64,000 nt of DNA from Rhopalosiphum padi (GCF_020882245.1 NC_083599.1:72089745-72153744); one strand, 5' to 3'; shown: positions 1 to 12,784, counted from the first letter of the stretch. Notes: generated by a model not told the origin, from the letters alone. Translations and numbers: made by a program.

Positions 1-546
1 CGTAAAGTAAAAATTGTTTATTATTAACTATCTGATATTCGAGAGGTATATTTAAATCGTTAACTGTTAATGGATTTTGAGGACAAACTTTAACTTTAGA
101 TCTCACTCTACAGATTGTGCGAGAAATCAATGTCTGGCTTGGTAATTGAGCAGCAACAACTAATGGAACATTAGTAACAGCTTCACTAATCAAATTCCTT
201 GTGCACACTTGATTAGTTTTAGCATCATCTTTGATTTTTTCCAAAATTTCTCTTACTTGAATTTTGGCACCGTTTGGAGCATGAGAATGACAGGATTCCT
301 TTAATATTATGCCTATAATATATTATGTGTATGATTAATAAATTTCGTGAATAATGATATTTTTATAATACAATAATTACCTGTTTCATCTTTAGTATTT
401 GTAAAACATGAAGTGCATTTATATTTATTGTACTCAGTACAGCGCCAAATATATTTGTTTTTACCATTATTATAAAAAATGTGGAGATATCCGTTATGTA
501 ATAATAGGTTATTACCTTTTTGACTTTTAATAAAAGTAAGAGTCAT
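1..546 (-). CDS. FLYWCH zinc-finger / MULE-type transposon protein, 5' part (runs off left edge)
   Basis: Two exons can be joined: 381-546 (start ATG at 546; an in-frame ATG at 570 is also possible) and 1-312, with a 68-bp GT-AG intron (313-380). Exon 1 reads as a FLYWCH-like zinc finger: a short Lys-Gly segment, a GY pair, then W-R-C with a K-C-T-S-C cluster; the expected His-x-His follows in exon 2 (CHSHAP). Exon 2 stays open to the window edge and contains a V-V-A-A-Q-L-P segment and a ...FLLYDS-like ending, as I recall for the MULE-linked FLYWCH proteins abundant in aphids. The transposase core would lie to the left. The acceptor at 312/313 was chosen because it alone keeps frame. No stop codon is seen, so the copy may be intact. 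Whether it is a transposon gene or a domesticated one cannot be told from this fragment. Confidence 0.6.
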
Positions 547-600
547 ATTTAAACAAAAGTCAAAAATCAAAAATTAGTTAACAAGTGACAAGTAAAAACT

Positions 601-2763
601 CTTATAGCTAGCAGTCATTGTATGACGTGCTAAGTACTGATGACGTACAGTTGGACAGTGTGAAACTAACACGATATAGGTGATTCTATTAAACTGTTTT
701 ATTGAGTAAAGTATATAAATTAGACTTATCAAACGTATACTATATACAGTAGAAGACGCTTAATAGAAACACTTTAGGACCAAGGTGAAATGTGTAAATT
801 AACCGATTATTGTTTCTAATAAGCGATTGGTTTGATTTGTACTAAGAACAAAAAAAAATGAAAAATACGCGAAAAATATATGTATGTATATTTATAATTT
901 AAAAAAGTATATATTTTACTATATTATTTAAAATATGTATCTATCGAAGTTTGTTTTATTGTGCGGAATAACTTCATGGACCATGACTATATTTTATGTG
1001 TATGAAATGCTGTTCAAATCTATTTTAAAATAATATAAAATGTAGGTAGGCATATAAAAAATACAAATACATTCTGTCTATAAAATAAAATAAAATAGAC
1101 ACATAGTAGGTAGTGCAGTGTACTGTTACAAATTTACAAATTATTAAGAAGGCATGGAAAGAATATTTCCCACAAATGTATATAAAAATACATTTTTTAA
1201 ATACATTGAATCATAACTATAATATTTAAAATTTAAAATTTTAGTCAGGTTTGGTTAACATTGTTAACAATCTTAAATTACTTGTCTATTGTAGCCTGTA
1301 ATCTATAGGTGATTTAATGCTAATATTAATAATCGATTATTATTAATTCACGGCTAAAAGTAAATTTTTTTAAATATACAATTGATATTAGTATGCATAC
1401 ATAGTAAGCATACAGGTGCACTTGTCAATATATTATATATTATCAATTATCATAGTTTAATTTTCTATGGTAATATGAAGCAATATACTTATTAATGTCA
1501 CGGAATTATGTGATACGTGAAGAGAATATTAATAGTTTGACAATTATAGATATCATGGATATAATATAAGAAAAAATATTCACTATAAACGTTTAAGTGT
1601 GAATCCAAAGTTGCTAAAAATTTAGCAGACTTCATTTGGCTTTAAAAGAATTATGTGAAATTAAATCAAATCAAGATGAAATATTTTTGATTATAAATAA
1701 TTCAATCATATAATCTAGTAACAAAAACAAATGCTAGTCATAATAGTTTGTTACATAAAATGGTTAAGCAGGATTTAAAAAATGGTATGCTAGACAAAAC
1801 ATTTGCAACTTTATAAGTTTTATATATTAATTTAAATATATAATTGACTTAACATATTTTTATTTTTGATTAATGACAAACCATTAACTTAAAAGCATTG
1901 TAGAGAAGTAGTATAAGCTAATTATAAGCTTTTAAATAGTTTGTAACTAAATAAAATAAATGACAAATAATTATAAATATGATAATTAAAAGTTTAAAGC
2001 GGAGTAAGTGATAGACACCGCAGCAGCAAAATCCTCTAAAATATTATAATTTATTATAAGAAAATACAAATAGTACGCCAATAAATATGAATTACCGAAT
2101 TAGTCGGTTTAATCTGTTTTTTTAGTACGATAAGAACAAAAATTCAAAATTATGCTAAACTATAAAACACGGTCTACGAATTACTTATAAGAATAATGTA
2201 AACATTTCATCTAGGAACTACAATAACAATAAAATGACTTCCTTGTGATTTATAATTGCTTACTTTTAAATCCTGCATACTTTAGTAAATCCATAATATT
2301 TTAAGATCATTAAAATTAAATTACATAAAAATATTCTTGAAAAGTATAAACAGTTTAGTTATTAATGATTTGCTTATTCTAAATCAATCGATGTAACGGA
2401 ATAATATATACCTACTAGGTAGTTGTAAAAACTATTTTAAGGAGCGTAATTTACAATTAATTTACTATTTGTTTATAGTGATTGGCAATCTGGTATTTGT
2501 CTAATATATTAGTACTGTCTGTTTCCTCGTGTTTCTTAGATATAAAATAATTTTATAAGTATAGTATTATTTTATTCCTTGAAAAATATTAAAATTCGAC
2601 AATTTCATATCTAAATGTTTTTAAATATTATATTATCCTGATAGGTTGGTATAATAAAATATGTATACGAAAATTAGAATTGAAAATGAAAAATAATGTC
2701 AATTATAAGTGGATTCAATATTATTATTTTCATGAAATGCCTATCATGTTTGTAGGATACAAA
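601..2763. other. AT-rich intergenic stretch, nothing recognised
   Basis: About 2.2 kb of AT-rich sequence with no open frame of convincing length, no splice-linked coding segments and no clear terminal inverted repeats. It separates the left-edge FLYWCH gene, transcribed leftwards, from the GC-rich block that starts near 2764, so it may hold the promoter of the former. Confidence 0.5.
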
Positions 2764-3598
2764 ACCCGTTTATTCGAATTTCGCGCGACGCGACCGTCAC
2801 GTCCCGCGTCGCAACGTTTGCCATGCCGGAGTGTACCGCCGACGACCGTTGTACCCCCGGAGAGCGGACTGTCTCGCCTCCAGAGAATCTATACCCGCCG
2901 CCATGTTTTGCGGTTACTCAGCGCCGTCTTGGCCTTTTAGAGTTTAGACCTTTTGCTTCATTGTCGCTCGCGGACCGGTGCGCCGCCGCTGCCGTCATTA
3001 CGTTTATTGTTTGTTCCGCGAATCCAAGCGCTCGCGCTCACCGGACTCGTCGCGCACGTCCTCGTGTCCGCGATTCGCGCCCCAGCCGCCTGTACCGAAA
3101 ATCCACGACAATTTTCGTGTCCGTCGCCCGTCCGATTTTCGCTGTGCGACCCCAATCCGTGGACATTTACGACGTCCGCGTGGTTTTAGTGCGACCGTCC
3201 CCGTGTTCACGACGTGTTGTTATTTAATTTATTATTTTTTTTTCGACCTTCGCCGTGCCATTTGAGCCCCGCTCGTTCACTCGCCCACTTGTTCAGCCCG
3301 TCCATTTTACGCAGTGCGAACCGTCACGTAATAATTTTGTTCTCGTTTGAGCCGCGACAATCACGGACGTACACGCGTGACGTTATTTCGGTGTGAAAGC
3401 TTGCAACCTCAATAGTAATCACGTTCAATCAACGCCCGCGTCGTCCTGTTTGCATCACCTCCATACAACCGTCGGGCGTCGACCATTTCGTCAAATTCAA
3501 CAGCAGTGCAAGTGTCGCAATCAAGTCAGCAGCCGTCGTTCCAGGTTAAGTGCAGAGCACCGTCGTCGTGTTATCACCGAACAACTCATCGTCATTAT
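2764..3598 (+). promoter_or_regulatory. GC- and CpG-rich block, possible promoter/5' UTR exon or LTR-like fragment
   Basis: The base composition switches abruptly from AT-rich DNA to sequence full of CpG (repeated CGCG, CGTC, GCCG words) for about 830 bp. Several overlapping frames stay open only because the composition is GC-rich; none resembles a known protein and they contradict one another. A CAG/GTTAAG donor-like site lies near 3542, so a noncoding first exon is possible. The block ends where a hAT MITE has inserted; the matching flank resumes after 4327. A second such block lies at about 53270-53800. It could instead be a retrotransposon LTR. No downstream exon was found. Confidence 0.3.
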
Positions 3599-4319
3599 CA
3601 GGGCTCGGATTTTATAGCACTAAAAATAAATGAAATATGCGCCACAATATGCCCTAAAACAGTGGTCGGCAACCTTTTTGGACTCCCGGGCCACATTCAT
3701 AAATTAATAAGAGTTTGCGGGCCAGACAAAAATAAAAAAGTTATATTACAAATTATTTATCAAAAAAAAAAAATTTAAAGCGGGCCGCCGGTTGCTGACC
3801 ACTGCCCTAAAAACATAAAAATAGCAAAAATAAAAATGTATTCTGGTCATAATTAAAAAATACTTATATTTATTGACTAAAGATTATTTATGAATTAATA
3901 GGTACATTTATAATTAATTAGAAACTAATGTTTGTTTAAATTTTTTTAATTACTAAAATTACTTGAATTAGTCATGGTGATTATTCAAAATTATCTGGAA
4001 ATAAAATAAAATAAAATAAATTATTATTTATTAATATATTAAATTATTTTACCTGAGTTATACTATATGATTAAATGTTTTGCCAATTTTGAAAATTTTA
4101 AAATACTAAATAAAACATTATAGTATGCAAATTAGCAAAATATTGCACCAAAACTTGAAAAATAGCACTAAAAACCTAAAATACTTCAAATATACAATAA
4201 ATATCATTATAAAATTTCATATTTGGAGTCCCTGGTGCATAAAACAAATTTATAGCTCACTCTGCTATTTTTATCTGTATCCTATAATAATTAGAAAATG
4301 CTATAAAATCCGAGCCCTG
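3599..4319. mobile_element. hAT-type MITE, 721 bp, with ~21-bp perfect terminal inverted repeats
   Basis: The left end begins CAGGGCTCGGATTTTATAGC and the right end (4299-4319) is its perfect reverse complement over 21 bases. Flanks are gtcattat (3591-3598) and atcattat (4320-4327), an 8-bp duplication with one mismatch, as expected of hAT insertions. There is no transposase frame inside, so it is non-autonomous. The element sits inside the GC-rich block and itself hosts a younger 145-bp insertion (3660-3804). Its terminus resembles those of the hAT remnants at 8178, 17678 and 53802. Confidence 0.85.
3660..3804. mobile_element. Small hAT MITE, 145 bp, nested in a larger MITE
   Basis: It starts CAGTGGTCGGCAACC and ends GGTTGCTGACCACTG, nearly perfect inverted termini of the common hAT type, and is bounded by an exact 8-bp duplication, ccctaaaa (3652-3659 and 3805-3812). 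The interior has a 'gggccaca...gcgggccg' pattern typical of short hAT MITEs. Because the duplication lies within the 721-bp element, this insertion is the younger one. A one-ended relative appears near 19550, minus strand. Confidence 0.92.
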
Positions 4320-4504
4320 ATCATTATCAATTATTATTATTTGTCATCGTCTGTGACGTACTATTATATATCATTTTTATTTTATTTATTTAAATGTCTC
4401 GGTTGATTGTATGTGATCATGCTATTTCATACTAAGTTAGTATAGTTAGTTACTCAGCATAAAGTTAATTTCTTAGCGTTTCTTCATTTTGGTTCCTTTG
4501 AAAC

Positions 4505-5470
4505 CAGTGGCGGACTGGGAGAAAATAACAGCCTAGGAAAAATCATAATTTTAGCGGCTCTCAGTATACTAACGGCCCTTTTTTATATATTTATATACCT
4601 ATATATAATTATTATATACTTTTGTAAACACAATTTAGAAATTGTTTCTCAATTAATACATCCATATCATGTTTTTCATCAAATTGTTCATTTATATAAT
4701 TTATAAAATTATCGGCTTCTAATTTTACATCTCAAAAATCTCTTTGAATTTGTTTTAACTGTGTTAATGAACAATTGACTAATTTCCGGGCCTTTATCAA
4801 ATGCATACCCTTGGTCAGAAGATATCTATAGATAATGGACCAAGAAATTTGATATATATTTATAAAAATAAATGCTGTTAAAATAGTTTTGTATTGTAAA
4901 AAGGATTCTTTAAAATTTCTGGCCTTCACTTTGATATCAGAATTAAAATATTCTGCAATTCAATATTATTTAATGCTATAATTAAATCGATGTACAAAGC
5001 CCATTGTCTCCAAAAATTCGGTCTAATGTCTTTTCTTTGGACCACCAGCGTGTGTTTCCAATTGTTGCTAGTCGTCTTTTGTCATTTTTTTTCCAATAAT
5101 TGATTAGCAGATATCCATACGTTTATATGATTCTTTATAATAAACAGCAATATCGTTTAATAAAATAAATAATGAAAATGCTGGTAGTGTTATACTTGTA
5201 GCATCAATTAAAACTTAATTAAAAATATGACTAATACCACACGTGCACTTGTTTGGGTGATGATTTAGATAGTCTATCAGAAAAACCATTATATTTGCCC
5301 TGCATATTAGCTGCTCCATCTGTAGCATTCCCTTTACAATTTTCAATGTTAAGTCCATTTTCAGTAAATAAATAAATATTTCCCAACATAGTATGAAAGC
5401 TGAAAGCTCTATAACTGTATGTATCATATCAATAAAACATTTAAAACTCATTAAAAGCTTTTAATCATTT
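4505..5470 (-). pseudogene. Decayed hAT transposase (ZMYM-like / DUF4371 type)
   Basis: The plus strand begins with CAGTGGCGGACTGGG at 4505, a hobo-like hAT terminus, so the element is read on the minus strand towards it. Translating the minus strand gives a chain of hAT segments in several frames: a GNATDGAANMQGKYNG core near 5300, a V-H-V-W-Y-x-S-H-I-L-N-like piece, a LATIGNTRWWS motif near 5050, and a helical piece at 4732-4929. In-frame stops and shifts separate them, so it is dead. The GATDGAANM-like and TRWWS motifs are typical of ZMYM-like hAT transposases. The 5' end is not clear and no target duplication was found. Confidence 0.7.
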
Positions 5471-6210
5471 TGGGTTATTAGATAAAAAGCTTTTAATATA
5501 TGGCTATTGTTAAATGGTTTGTATGAAAAATAGTGAAGAATACTACATTGAACCTCCAGATGTAAGTCCAGATGCTTTCCGTTGCAATCTAGAAGTCGGT
5601 TTGATGAAAAGTAGCACTGATTCTAGAGTTTTTGTAGAAAAGAAACGAATTTAAAATTACTACACTAACTACACTATTACTACACGTCCGAATTATTTTA
5701 GGTATTACACTAGTTCCTGAATATGTTTTGATAAGTATTACATTATGCTAACATTTTATGATCAGTCTATGATCTATTTAGACCACAAAACCACATTTTT
5801 TTTAAATTATATAATTTATATATATTATTTTTATTTTATAGTATTGGAAAGTTAGTATAGCGCAATACAAATATTATAATAATTAAAAATATTATACAAT
5901 AATATTAATACAATTTTATTAAATTGAAAAGTAAATGAAAATTACCATGTATATAATATTACTATTGGGATATTCGTAATAAAAAAAGACGTAAGTGGTT
6001 TTCTCTTATGGATTTTTGTTTGTGTTGTGGCAGCCAAAGACGGGTGTCTTAAAGAGTTACAAGGCGGAGAGATGGACATAAAAATAAATACTTTTTACAC
6101 TTGCCTAAAATAATTTAAATCCTCGGGTTGCTGGATTTAATTTGTTTTTTTATTGGATATTAATATTAATATTTACCGAATGGTAAAAAACTAATTATTA
6201 ATATTAATAA
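5471..6210. other. AT-rich spacer, nothing recognised
   Basis: Between the decayed hAT copy and the RpL5-like fragment I see only AT-rich sequence with some direct words such as 'tactacactaactacactattactacac' near 5660 (short, imperfect). No coding segment or TIR pair could be supported. Confidence 0.4.
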
Positions 6211-6213
6211 TTA

Positions 6214-6388
6214 CTTATTAAGAACGAACAATACTTTAAATGTTATCAAGTCAAATTCAAGAGGCGCCGTAAAGGTAAAACTAATTATTATGCATGCCAA
6301 CATTTGATCGTCCAAGACAAGAAGAAATATGATACTCCCAAGTACCATTTAATCGTCCGTTTCTTCAAACAAGACATTATATGCCAGG
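6214..6388 (+). pseudogene. RpL5: Ribosomal protein L5 (uL18) exon-sized fragment
   Basis: The plus strand reads K-N-E-Q-Y-F-K-C-Y-Q-V-K-F-K-R-R-R-K-G-K-T-N-Y-Y, then a piece ending K-Y-D-T-P-K-Y-H-L-I-V-R and D-I-I-C-Q. This follows the N-terminal part of L5 residue by residue (KNKAYFKRYQVKF, then GKTDYYARKRL, then NKYNTPKYR and DIICQ). The frame is open, but conserved residues are changed (ACQHL for ARKRL, RFFKQ for RVTNR) and neither the start codon nor the rest of the protein (VAYARIEGD onward) is nearby. It ends CAG/GTTCG, like an exon with its donor, so it looks like a copied genomic exon rather than a reverse-transcribed mRNA. A real RpL5 exon with very long introns is less likely. Confidence 0.6.
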
Positions 6389-7681
6389 TTCGTTTTAATT
6401 TAAAGTAAAATATTTTATATATTCATATATAGCACTCAGATGAGGTGGAACGCATATAGTATAAATCCAAAAGTGTTATAACTAATAATAAATTGTCTAT
6501 GAAATGTTCAACTACTTTCTTAAACCATTAAATATCGAAATATTTGTAAAATTATAAAAATTACCTCAATCAATAACTGGTTCTAGACTGTGGACCTAAA
6601 TTTTTCAATTGTCACTCATTGAACAATTTTGAACATTTCTATAAATTGGATTATTAGATCCATTAGCTAAGATTTCCAATGAAAAATTTTCATTTAATTC
6701 TAAAATTCGCCCATGACAATTAACAGCATCTGTTATACTCCTATTATCATTAAAATATTAATATTATTCATACAGACATTTAAATAAATTGTAATTTGTA
6801 AATTATATAAATAAGTAAATACAAATTATGCAATTAATGCTCTTTAATAAATAGGGTAGGTATAGACGAATATAATTTATTACTTCAAAATATCAACATA
6901 TTTTTAAATAGGTACAAAATTAAATTCAATATTTAAAACTTCATAAATTGAATTGTTTCTTTTTTTAAATTTAAATGGATGATCAAATGAGTTGGATTGT
7001 TGTGGAGTTTTGTGATGATGAAAGTGTTGAAGTGGTATCATAGAACATAATAGAAGAAACAGTCCAACAGCTGATCTGTTTTAATTTTACCGGATGCTTG
7101 ACATGATGTTGGCAGCGAAGACTTAGAATCATCATAGAACATGTTTTAATATGAATTTAAAATGACGTTACAGTTACATCATGCTGAGTCTCCACGGCCT
7201 TTATTCCAAGAATACAGCAAAATTTTAAGGTTGACTGAAATATTTATTAGTTAATAATGTGATAAGTAAAGAAATATGTTCAAAAAAGAATTTATATTAT
7301 ATTATATACATTAATCATTATCTATTAAATAATTAATTTTTATCCATTAATTATTACATAATTTATACATAATGTTAAATGTTATAATATAATGTTTAAC
7401 TTAATCTAACTCTGACACAATAATTATGATTTGTTTTATTTAAATATTTTATTAATATATCTTTTATGATGGTCTTATATATTGGTTTTCATTTAAGCTG
7501 TAAAAGTTGTTGGTATTATGTCTCGCTAAATTTCCATTGCTATAAGCAGTATTAAAATTGAAATTATATTTTTAGTCTTATTATCAAGTTATTTAGGCCT
7601 TTAAAAAATAGTGTATTTTTTCTAGTAATAATTATGTTATTGTATATTTAAACTTCTGACAACAACTCTTTTATTTTATAG

Positions 7682-9873
7682 AGAACTGTTATTGCTGGTA
7701 TTAATTGTATAACACCTGAAAAACATGCCTCTTTATTAGTTGAACATATTGACAATATATAATAAAATTTTATCTCCTGTTGGGACTTGGACAATTCAAA
7801 AAGACGAGGATACTCAATTATTATACAAAACAAGTTCTGATTGCAATGACATTAAAGTTAAAAAGTATTATTTTGTGATCAAAATATTGAAAACTCAGGT
7901 AGGCAATACACAAAATATTATAATTAGTTTGCCATTGCTTAAAAAAAAAAATAAACTTATACAATGTTCACATACAAATATATTCCATGTACCTACCCGT
8001 GTAAATAGATATTCTTATATAAATAATGGTACTTATTTTTTTTTATAATACTTTATAGGATCTGGTACTACAGCTGATATTTTAAAACTGCCACAAGATA
8101 ATAGTTTATTACAAAAACAGTCAAATATATCTGATGGTATGTGTACTATTAAGTAATATACTATCATAAGTCATAACTAGAGACAGGATTTATGTGCTCT
8201 TAAAAACCTAAAAATAAGATGTTTTTATGCTCTATAATTCCATCAAAATATTCTTTTATGAATAAATATTCTTTTTCATAAAATAATGGTGTGTATTAAA
8301 ACAACTCTAACTTAAATAGTTCAGCCTTATAAATTCAAAAAAAAAATAATAATAACAAGTTTTATATAATACAAATAAAGAAAAATTGCAAATTATTGAA
8401 TATTAAGTATTCAAACAATTTATGACCATATTCTGCTCCATATGTTCTGAAGACATGTTAGTTCTTCTTTCGGTCAATATAAGTTTATATTTGCTGAAGG
8501 ACCTTTCAACATCTACTGATGTAATTTTGGCATATTTCATGTCAGCTGCCATAGTAGGTGTAAACTTTGATGGGAGTTCTCTTTCAGATTCGCCACTTAG
8601 AATCAAAGACAACTGTTTCATCTTTTGATAGCCAGGATTTTTTGAAATTAATCTATCTGTAGTAAATACATTTAACTATTGCATTGTAAGTTTATTAAAT
8701 GGTTGGATCCATTGATATAATAAACATTTAAAGCTAGAGGGGATTTTAGGCATTTTAATTAACAAATAACATACACGATATACTAAAACTCGACACTTAG
8801 TACACGACTACACATGTAGTTAGTACACCTAACAATAATTATTAAGAAATTTGTTGATATCAGTATCTATTCTGTGATATCACAGAGACAAGGGGTATTG
8901 ACTATTGATATATCAATACACCTTGCACAGAGAGAAATGTTAGCGTGGTCTACGCACATACGCAAAAGCATAGAACAATGAAGTGTGCAAATCACGATCA
9001 GTGCTACGCACGTTGAACGCGGGAACTACTGATTTTCTTATCAATATTGAGTTGCGCCAATATTTCGTCATGATAATTGATAAATATGATATATTAAAAA
9101 TATTTTTGCATTTTTTTTATAAAATATTCAAATTAAACCTCAAAATGCCGAAATATTCTTTTTTATGCGCTAAAAACTTTTGTACATCAGTTCATAGGTA
9201 TATGAATCGTCGACAAATCTTATCCAATTGGAACTGCATACGCTCAGTAAAAATATGTAATAGCATAAAAATCCGGTCTCTAGTCATAACTATTAAACTA
9301 TATAATATAGTTATTATTGTAACCAAATGCTATTTATTGAATAACAATTAAGTTGTTTGTAAATTTTTTGTATTATACTAATTTACACTTAAATACTTGC
9401 CTAATTTCTAATAAATTGTATTGATTTGACAGATTTTCAATAGTTTATTACTAACACTTCAGTAAATATAAAATATGACATTGGCAGTATTTTCAGTATT
9501 GTACAATCAAATAGTATTAGTATTAATGGCTAATAAAAATACATCAGCCAAAAATATCATAAATCTTGATAAAATATTTCCTATTAAAAGTCATAATAGT
9601 TAGTCACTGAAAACAAAAATTAAGGCTGATGAAAACATTAAAAATACATTGGTATTATACTTTATAATTTTTAAAACTATTCTCTATTTACAATTGTCTT
9701 GTAAAATGTATTTATGTTTTAGGTTACTTGGTTAGCAGAGTTAATAGGTGTCAATAATGTTGGAAATAGTGTTCAAAGAATTGTATCAAGAATGTTAAGT
9801 AATTTTTTACAATCTGAATATTCATTACATGGATTTAAATCAAAGCTATGTTTTTCAAGCTTAAACAACTATT
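7682..9873 (+). pseudogene. Possible decayed multi-exon gene with DUF4806-like segment
   Basis: Three coding-looking stretches lie on the plus strand, each bordered by AG/GT-like sites: about 7682-7900 (TVIAGINCITPEKHASLLVEHIDN, then a frame change to SPVGTWTIQKDEDTQLLYKT), about 8061-8134 (GTTADILKLPQDNSLLQKQ) and about 9724-9873 (VTWLAELIGVNNVGNSVQRI and onward). The last resembles, from memory, the DUF4806 tail found in many aphid repeat-borne proteins. A 1.1-kb hAT element (8178-9282) lies between the second and third. The frame break in the first and the stop after FSSLNNY argue for decay. Product unknown. Confidence 0.25.
8178..9282 (-). mobile_element. Internally deleted hAT element, 1105 bp, with C-terminal transposase remnant
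   Basis: The ends are TAGAGACAGGATTTATGTGC and, inverted, TAGAGACCGGATTTTTATGC; the flanks are an exact 8-bp duplication gtcataac (8170-8177 and 9283-9290). On the minus strand at 8403-8621 a 72-codon open frame includes ITSVDVERSFSKYKLILTER, the hAT dimerisation-domain signature, ending in a short tail. The rest of a transposase is missing, so it would need help from another copy. The exact duplication suggests fairly recent insertion or no decay at the flanks. Confidence 0.85.
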
Positions 9874-11294
9874 GAGTAGGTAAAGCATATAAAACTGATT
9901 TATTTGGTGTAAGTCAACAATAAAACTAAACCTATTTAACATAATATCACTATAGGTAGTTGATAGATATTATTATTAAATATTGAAATGTGCTACATTT
10001 TATTTTATTAATCTAACATTATTATTGTATATTCTAGATGCTATACTAGTTAATGTAAAGTACAGTGTTGTTCCTGAAAAATAAATCAACAATTCATTGG
10101 GCATTTAGCTATCCCATGCTCCCTTCCGTATCAAAAAGCTATTTTGAAAACAAGAAAAACTTGAGAATTTTTAAATTTTTTTAATTCTTTGACAATTTTT
10201 TATTTACTTTTTATAATATATAATATAGTTAATATTAATAATACTCACCAGTTATATTTTTATTTTTATTTGATGATACATGATGTACATTTTACGTTTA
10301 AAATTTATTTTATTATTTTTATATTGGATCATAATATATAATTATAAATTAAAATTCCAATATTTCATTTAATGATAAATATATTATATCATTATACTTT
10401 AAAATGTATATACTATATTGCTATATGAGTCAATAAATTAACATTTTAGTAGAATTTGTTTGATTAATTACAATAACAGCATATATTTAAAAAGATAATT
10501 TTCTATTATATTGTTATAATATTTGAATAAACCTATTATTAACTGAACATTAATTAACATAATGGTAATATTGATAATATATTGTTAAGATAACATGAAA
10601 TCAGCGGCCAAATAATTTTGTGGTAATTTTACAGAAACATGTACAAATATTATCATAGTATTTATGAAATGTTTTACTAAATGTTATTTTTTTATTTACT
10701 GAATGTTATTGTTTTATAATTAACAGTCTTATACTATTTAAAGAATATTATTTTGCTGTTTGAGATAGTTTTTAATACTTATAATTTATAAAATACCAAA
10801 CTAAGTATTTATTACAATGTAGTAGCTGTATCATATTATAAATTGTATAAACATTTTATATTTAAAAGATTTTGAACTGAGAAAATAAAAAAGACCCCTT
10901 ACTAATTTATTTATTATTGAATTTTAGCTAACATGTAGTGTTATTCTTATTATATTCTAATTCAAATTTTTATCAATGTTTAGTAAGATAGTTATACTAA
11001 TTAAACTATTAATTGTTTATTAATACTTATACATCAATATCAACATGTATATAAATAACTTATGTGTTAACACATTTACAATAATCTTAGTTTAATTGTT
11101 TGTTTAAGTATCCATATAACACAATTAAAGTAGATAATTTAAATTTATAGTATTATAATTTTTATATCTACATAAAAAGAAAACTGAAAATTCGCTTTGT
11201 TATACTGCCATGCGGTAGAACGGTGTAAATAGGTTTGATAGTATACATAGCTTAAAATTAATCTAAATATTTAAATATTTCATTGCTTAATGCA

Positions 11295-11325
<31 letters not shown>

Positions 11326-12780
11326 CTATTATAATTATTATATTATTATAGTATTCAATCCATGAATAGTAAAATTAATTAGAAATTTATAAATTTTTAA
11401 CCACAAATTTTAATAATTAATAATTTTTAACTTTTTGTGATATCTATGAATTTTAACAAAACAATAAAATATTTGAATAAGGTTAATACACTATTTTCAA
11501 ATAATCAATTCAATTTGAACATATAATTTCTTAATAAAGGACTAAGGATCATTGTAAACCAACTTTTCGAACTTCACTACTTACTTAACACTGCACGCCT
11601 GCACTTGATGAAAAAAATTATATATCAATGTCACCAAAAATGGAAAATTATTAATTAAAATACTGTTAAACTGAATTATAACCAAAATGCAATTTCATAT
11701 ATTAATATAGGTACCTACGTAAATTTGAGGGTTTAATTATATTTATTCAGAATGATATTGTACTTCATACAATATAAATATAAATAGTGGATGCTCTAAT
11801 TGTTTGTTTACAACAACTACATTTTAACAAAATAAGATGTGGAAGAATTTCAGTTTACAGCTCCCTAAGTGTTAATATAATTACATTGATTGTGAATAGT
11901 CATAACATTAAAACTATAACGTCAATAACCAATAAAGTTAATTTCTATAAACATGTTACACTTATCTTAATAGGTTAGGTTTTATATTAACATATAAATC
12001 TACCTGATACTACTAATTCAATAACAATATATTTAGATTTACTAAATTAATTCAATTTCAACCAATATAAATTAATTGTCTTAACCCATATTATCCATTA
12101 GTTGTATACTTGTATCGATCATATTATATTTGTTAGAGACAATCACAATCATTATATTATTAACTCAGCTGTTACAGATTCTGTAATTACCGATCACTAG
12201 CCCTTAATTCTACAATTGAATCATTTTATGGCACTTGCAAATACCATTATCAATAAAAACCAAATAGGTATACACATTTTAATGAATTAAAAAAATAAGA
12301 TCACTAAAATTAATTGGAATGAGATAAATAAAATTAAACTCAATGAAAATAATATGGTAGCACTTTTTATAAAAATTATATAAAACCTATTAAATTATTT
12401 TAGATATGAGAAAACAAAATATAATCAACAGAATCAACTTAGTAATATTATTTCTCTCATGAGAGGTAACTTTGCTCCTGGGAAAGATCAATTAAATAAA
12501 GGTAATTTTAAACGACGCGTAGTCTTCACAACTTTATATCCATTTGTATCTATCGTTAAAAAGTATAAAATTATTATCATCAATTGATAATTAAACAAAA
12601 AATGAATGAAAATAATATTTAATCATTAGTTTTAGATAAAATACACATTTTCATACAAGAACTATTCTACCATTATCTGAACAAAAAGACATTTGCCTTA
12701 AAATTCAACCATTTCTTATTCCCTATCGATTATCGTTAATTATCAGTTAATATAACGCATAAACAATTTAAATAATTTAT
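9874..12780. other. AT-rich intergenic DNA with a short (AT)n run
   Basis: No coding segment is convincing here. A simple AT dinucleotide run occupies about 11298-11325. The short frames present are what AT-rich DNA gives by chance and lack codon-like composition or motifs. No TIR pair was found. Confidence 0.5.
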
Positions 12781-12784
12781 AATA

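Noticed and set aside
2823..3617. Several overlapping open frames in the GC-rich block (up to 134 codons, both strands)
   Set aside because: They overlap each other in different frames, are Arg/Pro/Ser-rich as GC-rich DNA dictates, and show no domain.
11298..11325. AT dinucleotide run considered as an origin or structural element
   Set aside because: Ordinary microsatellite in AT-rich DNA.
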